This document shows, piece by piece, positions 60,193-64,000 of a stretch of DNA of 64,000 nucleotides. The notes below the pieces were generated by a model that saw only the letters and a list, made by a program, of their open reading frames with translations, did not search any database and was not told the origin of the DNA. Position numbers and translations under genes: made by a program. Source of the DNA: Sporocytophaga sp. (GTDB taxonomy: Bacteria; Bacteroidota; Bacteroidia; Cytophagales; Cytophagaceae); assembly GCF_017745095.1 (NCBI RefSeq), contig NZ_JAGHZZ010000018.1, positions 62,001-126,000 of the forward strand, read 5' to 3'. Positions within the stretch are counted from its first letter, which is position 1; the number at the start of each line of letters is the position of its first letter.

Positions 60193-63100
60193 TTGAAAAA
60201 TCTTTTAAGAAAGAACATATTTCTATTTTTATCCCTCCTGTTTTTTCTATTATCATTAGTAACCTGGAATTTTTTTAATAATAGCAGTGAAACAATCAAT
60301 AAAAAGAAGATTGTAAAAACTATTTCCGGACAAATTGATCTCTTCCTACAGAAGAACCAAAAATCATCAGAACTTCTATTTAAAACCCTTGAGAATAAGT
60401 CGAGGTATTCGTTTTCGAGCTTAAATATACCATCTGATTATCCTTATTATATTTTCAAAAATAAGCAGCTTATTTATTGGTCAGACTTTAGGTTTGTTCC
60501 TGAATATGATCATGTGAAAGGGGAATATTCTGAAAAAGTTCTGTTTCAAAAGACAGGTAAATACCTTGTATCCCAGAAAAAAATAGTGACAGAAAAGGAT
60601 GTTTTCGAGATTTATTTCTTAACTCCTGTAAGGACATACATCAACCAACCTGCGACATTTAATGATATGGTTGCATTTAAGCCTATCATTAATGATAATA
60701 ATGTCCGTGTTCTTGCAAATCCGGCCAGCGACCCTGATCTGAATATACATTCTCCTCAAAAGGAGTTCTTGTTTTCTATTGAGTTTTTTGAAATCAATAA
60801 GATCAAGAGTAGCTCGCTTTTATTTACTTATATAGTCCTTAGCTTTCTGGCTTTGGCTTCGCTTGTTACTGCTATCTACAGAGTGGCATTAAAAATTTCT
60901 GAGAAGAATTTTGATCTTGCTACTGTAATTCTTGTATTCAACCTTCTGGTGATAAGAATTGCAATGCTATTCTTAAACTATCCTGCATTTTTGTCGGATT
61001 TTGGCCTGTTCAATCCTAAATACTTTGCTTCATCTATTTTATCTCCATCTTTAGGGGACTTATTGCTAAACTTTATTTTCCTTTTTCTGACAGGGCTTTT
61101 TGTGTTTATGAACTACCACCGTTCAAGATTATTACAAAAGGCGAATAACCTTTCCGGTATTTTCAGAAAAGGATTTTCAATAATATTAATCTTTATAGCA
61201 TTACTGATTCAGCATCAGTTTTTCTTCATTTTAAGAGCAATATCACTTAACTCAACATGGTCAATTGATATTACAACAGATATTAGTTTTGGCTTTTTCC
61301 GAATATCATCGATTGTTGCTTTCGTTTTTGCTTCAATAAACCTGTTTTTGTTGCTGCATTTGATTGTAAGGATATTACAGTTCTTCTGCGATAACCAGCT
61401 TTTAAAAATTATTTGGGCTAGTATCATTGCCTGGTCTCTATTTTCAATCTTTTCTTATTTTATTCTTGGTGGGGTTTCTTTATCTGTAAGTCTTGCTTGT
61501 CTTGTCTATATAGTCGTTATTTCATTTCTTAAATTACCAAGACAATTTATCAGGTTCCGTTATGGAACTTATATTTATCTGATATTTTCTGGATTGCTGT
61601 CAGCCTTTACTGCTGCTGTTTCCATCTATGTGACTCAGGAGGAAAAAGAGGTAATAAGAAAACAGAAATTTGCCTCTCAGTTAGTAATAGACAATGACGT
61701 ATTAGGTGAATACCTTTTGTCGGATGCATCTAAGAAGATTAAAGAAGATATCTTTATTAAAAGCAGGCTTGTAACTCCTTTTTCTTCGAAAGAAATTATA
61801 GAGCAAAAGATCAAGAAGATCTACCTTTCCAATTATTTTGATAAATATGATGTGTCGGTCTCCGTATTCGATGCATCTGGTGATGTGTTTGAAAAGAAAT
61901 CATATTATGCCAACTACTTTGAAGTATTGTCCGAGTTGAAAAAAGGTCAGCACAGAACGGAGTATAAGAATATTTATTTTCAAAAGGAAAATTTAAAGGA
62001 TGGATTCAGAAGGTATATATGCTTTAATGAAATAGAGAAAAATGATGTCATCATTGGGTATATTATTATTGAATTAAAGCACAGAAGGATCATTCCAAAC
62101 AGCGTGTATCCTGAACTTTTCCTTGATAAAAAAGTCTTTGAAAACTTTGATAACAAGAATTACCACTATGCTGTATTTTCTGACAGTGCCTTGTTGTATA
62201 GCTCGGGTAATTTCAATTACGATAAAAATCTTTCTGTTATTAACCTTTCCAATAAAAGGATTTATAACGAAGGTGTAAAGTTAAAAGGCTTTCACCATCT
62301 TGCATTCAGACCGGGTAACGGAAAGATCATAGTGGTCTCTTCTCCGGAATATGCATACGCTGATATATTCTCCAATTTTTCATTTCTGTTTCTTACACTT
62401 ATAGTAAGTATACTTCTATTTATAATTGGGTATGCAGTTCTGTTCAGGTTTAAGAAAGACACCATGAGTTTATCGGCAAAGATTCAGATATACCTGAATA
62501 TTGCCTTTTTCCTGCCTTTGTTCATTGTGAGTGTCATTACACTAAGTATTATCAGTAATACCTACCGGGAAAATCTTAATAAAGCTTTTATCAAAAAAGC
62601 GGAGAGTATAAGCGGTAATATCTCAGTTTACCTGGAGGGCTATAAAAAGGATATTTCCAAAAAGGAAAAATTGGAGAGTACTGTGTTGCAGGTAGGGCAG
62701 TTTACTGAGTCTGATATCAATATTTTTAATAACGGGGGAAAATTATTGATATCCAGTCAGCCCGCTATTTACAATGCCGGAATTGTTTCTGAAATGATGA
62801 ACCCTAAAGCGTATTCAGGTATCATCGAAACCAGAAAAAACGTGGTAATGCTTACTGAATCTGTCGGAAAACTTAACTATAAAAATGTATATGTAGCTAT
62901 TCGTTCCTTTGAAACTGGAAATTTATTAGGAATTCTTAGTATACCTTTCTTTGAATCAAAGGCAGAGCTCGAAAAGCAAGTAATCGAGGTATTAACAACC
63001 ATCATCAATATATTTGTTACGATATTTATTGTCTTTATTGCATTATCCTATTTTGTAAGCCACATATTGACTACTCCTTTGAAAATTATTACTCATAGGA

Positions 63101-63909
63101 TTCGTCGTACTTCTTTTGGTGAGGAAAATGAACCTCTTGAGTGGAAGTCCAAGGATGAAATTGGTTTGCTTGTGGGGGAATACAACGAAATGCTTGTAAA
63201 GCTGGAAGACAGTAAACGGGCACTTTCTCAAAGTGAAAAAGAGTCGGCCTGGAGGGAAATGGCAAAGCAGGTTGCACATGAAATTAAAAATCCTCTAACT
63301 CCAATGAAGCTTACCATTCAACATCTTCAACGGATGCTGAAGGATGAAGCGGATAATGGGAAGGCTGTTACCCAGAGAAGTCTGGACACTCTTTTGGATC
63401 AGATAAACAATTTGAATGAAATAGCTACTTCATTTTCTTCATTTGCAAAAATGCCTAATCCTAAATCGGAGAGGATTGAAGTGTCAGGCATTGCAGAAAG
63501 TGTAGTGAACTTATACAACAATAGCAAAGATGCTGTCGTTGAAATTTTTAAGGAAGCAGGGGAGTACTATGTCATAGGTGATGAACAGGCTATGAATAGT
63601 ATCTTTACTAACTTGATTCTGAATGGAATCCAGTCTGTGCCTTATGAGCGTAAGCCACATATCCAAGTCATTTTCAGTCAGAAAGACGGTAAAAATCTTT
63701 TGATTGAAATCTGTGACAACGGATCCGGAATTCCTGAATCTGTGAGAAGTAAAGTATTTATACCTAACTTCAGTACTAAATTCAGTGGATCGGGTATCGG
63801 TCTTGCGGTAGCCAAAAAAGGGGTAGAGCATGCAGGAGGCAAGATCTGGTTTACAACTGAGGACGGAATTGGGACTTCATTTTTTATTGAATTACCATTA
63901 ATTCATTGA
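60193..63909 (+). CDS. Large multi-pass sensor histidine kinase
   Basis: 1238 residues starting at TTG. An N-terminal helix, an extracytoplasmic region to about residue 205, a block of about seven helices (about 207-480), a second soluble region (about 490-735), two more helices, a third soluble region (about 800-930) and another helix (IINIFVTIFIVFIALSYF) precede a HAMP linker (about 960-1010). The kinase core has VAHEIKNPLTPMKL with His1029, the N box FTNLILNGIQSV, CDNGSGIP and GSGIGLAVAKKGVEHAGG. The NPLTPMKLTIQHLQRML motif resembles NtrY-like kinases. No response regulator is in the window. Confidence 0.93.
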   Translation: MKNLLRKNIFLFLSLLFFLLSLVTWNFFNNSSETINKKKIVKTISGQIDLFLQKNQKSSELLFKTLENKSRYSFSSLNIPSDYPYYIFKNKQLIYWSDFRFVPEYDHVKGEYSEKVLFQKTGKYLVSQKKIVTEKDVFEIYFLTPVRTYINQPATFNDMVAFKPIINDNNVRVLANPASDPDLNIHSPQKEFLFSIEFFEINKIKSSSLLFTYIVLSFLALASLVTAIYRVALKISEKNFDLATVILVFNLLVIRIAMLFLNYPAFLSDFGLFNPKYFASSILSPSLGDLLLNFIFLFLTGLFVFMNYHRSRLLQKANNLSGIFRKGFSIILIFIALLIQHQFFFILRAISLNSTWSIDITTDISFGFFRISSIVAFVFASINLFLLLHLIVRILQFFCDNQLLKIIWASIIAWSLFSIFSYFILGGVSLSVSLACLVYIVVISFLKLPRQFIRFRYGTYIYLIFSGLLSAFTAAVSIYVTQEEKEVIRKQKFASQLVIDNDVLGEYLLSDASKKIKEDIFIKSRLVTPFSSKEIIEQKIKKIYLSNYFDKYDVSVSVFDASGDVFEKKSYYANYFEVLSELKKGQHRTEYKNIYFQKENLKDGFRRYICFNEIEKNDVIIGYIIIELKHRRIIPNSVYPELFLDKKVFENFDNKNYHYAVFSDSALLYSSGNFNYDKNLSVINLSNKRIYNEGVKLKGFHHLAFRPGNGKIIVVSSPEYAYADIFSNFSFLFLTLIVSILLFIIGYAVLFRFKKDTMSLSAKIQIYLNIAFFLPLFIVSVITLSIISNTYRENLNKAFIKKAESISGNISVYLEGYKKDISKKEKLESTVLQVGQFTESDINIFNNGGKLLISSQPAIYNAGIVSEMMNPKAYSGIIETRKNVVMLTESVGKLNYKNVYVAIRSFETGNLLGILSIPFFESKAELEKQVIEVLTTIINIFVTIFIVFIALSYFVSHILTTPLKIITHRIRRTSFGEENEPLEWKSKDEIGLLVGEYNEMLVKLEDSKRALSQSEKESAWREMAKQVAHEIKNPLTPMKLTIQHLQRMLKDEADNGKAVTQRSLDTLLDQINNLNEIATSFSSFAKMPNPKSERIEVSGIAESVVNLYNNSKDAVVEIFKEAGEYYVIGDEQAMNSIFTNLILNGIQSVPYERKPHIQVIFSQKDGKNLLIEICDNGSGIPESVRSKVFIPNFSTKFSGSGIGLAVAKKGVEHAGGKIWFTTEDGIGTSFFIELPLIH

Positions 63910-63936
63910 TCTGAAATTTTCAAGAACATAGGTCGC

Positions 63937-64000
63937 ATGTTAATCAGTTTGATTGGTTTGGTTAACTTTACATTTGGTTATTCATTTGTCTCAAACATCA
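63937..64000 (+). CDS. Possible start of a secreted-protein gene, cut by window edge
   Basis: ATG at 63937 opens MLISLIGLVNFTFGYSFVSNI without a stop to the edge; this looks like a signal peptide. It lies 27 bases after the kinase stop. It is too short to classify and could be chance. Confidence 0.35.
   Translation, partial: MLISLIGLVNFTFGYSFVSNI

Noticed and set aside
63043-63279. 78-codon minus-strand ORF in the kinase gene
   Set aside because: Shadow of the HAMP/kinase coding region.

Overview
The window reads as a chromosomal segment of a gliding-type Bacteroidota, most likely order Cytophagales (for example a Cytophaga/Sporocytophaga relative). This is inferred from: a SprB-repeat adhesin with a type IX secretion (T9SS) type B sorting domain; a T9SS plug-domain protein; a complete alternative complex III (ActABCDEF) next to a caa3-type oxidase; a Pur-alpha-like DUF3276 protein; AT-rich DNA; and several matches to the Bacteroidota promoter form TTG-N19/21-TAnnTTTG. 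No rRNA, insertion sequence, prophage or CRISPR array was seen.

Layout. 1-1620: C-terminal half of an RND efflux pump, cut by the window edge. 1.7-4.6 kb: a minus-strand run of five mostly unrecognised genes, including a GrpB-family protein. 4.87-7.16 kb: a GbsR/MarR regulator, a DCC thiol-oxidoreductase-like membrane protein and a TIGR01777 epimerase, probably one operon. 7.2-11.7 kb: small hypotheticals, a ceramidase-like CREST protein with a TIGR02117 protein, a 700-base gap and an NAD(P)-binding reductase. 11.8-13.97 kb: tRNA-Arg(CCG), sucC and a LolD-type ATPase. 14.2-15.9 kb: two very similar ECF sigma factors in tandem, with a 43-codon small ORF between them and a large hairpin after the second. 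15.97-18.85 kb: a short RecQ helicase and a D-2-hydroxyacid dehydrogenase. 19-21.8 kb: pgk, a dicluster ferredoxin and a LuxC-type acyl-CoA reductase with interleaved divergent promoters. 21.8-28.1 kb: a roughly 2000-residue SprB-repeat adhesin and a small secreted partner. 28.4-33.7 kb: two non-homologous-class aconitases (AcnB, then mitochondrial type) with a structured leader in front of acnB. 33.8-42.9 kb: DUF58, RlpA, DUF3276, YchF, a stand-alone Cas6, the T9SS plug protein, an ABC-F ATPase, a dCMP deaminase-family protein and MurB.

43.35-60.15 kb is one long co-directional respiratory operon. ActA-F oxidises menaquinol and reduces cytochrome c; CoxB, CoxA, two subunit-III-like proteins and a subunit IV form the terminal oxidase; heme A synthase, heme O synthase, a Sco copper chaperone, a DUF420 protein and a small CxxC protein look like assembly factors. 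A very large multi-pass sensor histidine kinase follows at 60.19-63.91 kb, and the start of another possible gene reaches the right edge.

The most unusual items are the orphan cas6 downstream of ychF, the tandem ECF sigma pair with its small ORF and large hairpin, the structured acnB leader with a 14-codon upstream ORF, and the interleaved ferredoxin/LuxC promoters. All calls rest on reading the sequence; no database search was run.
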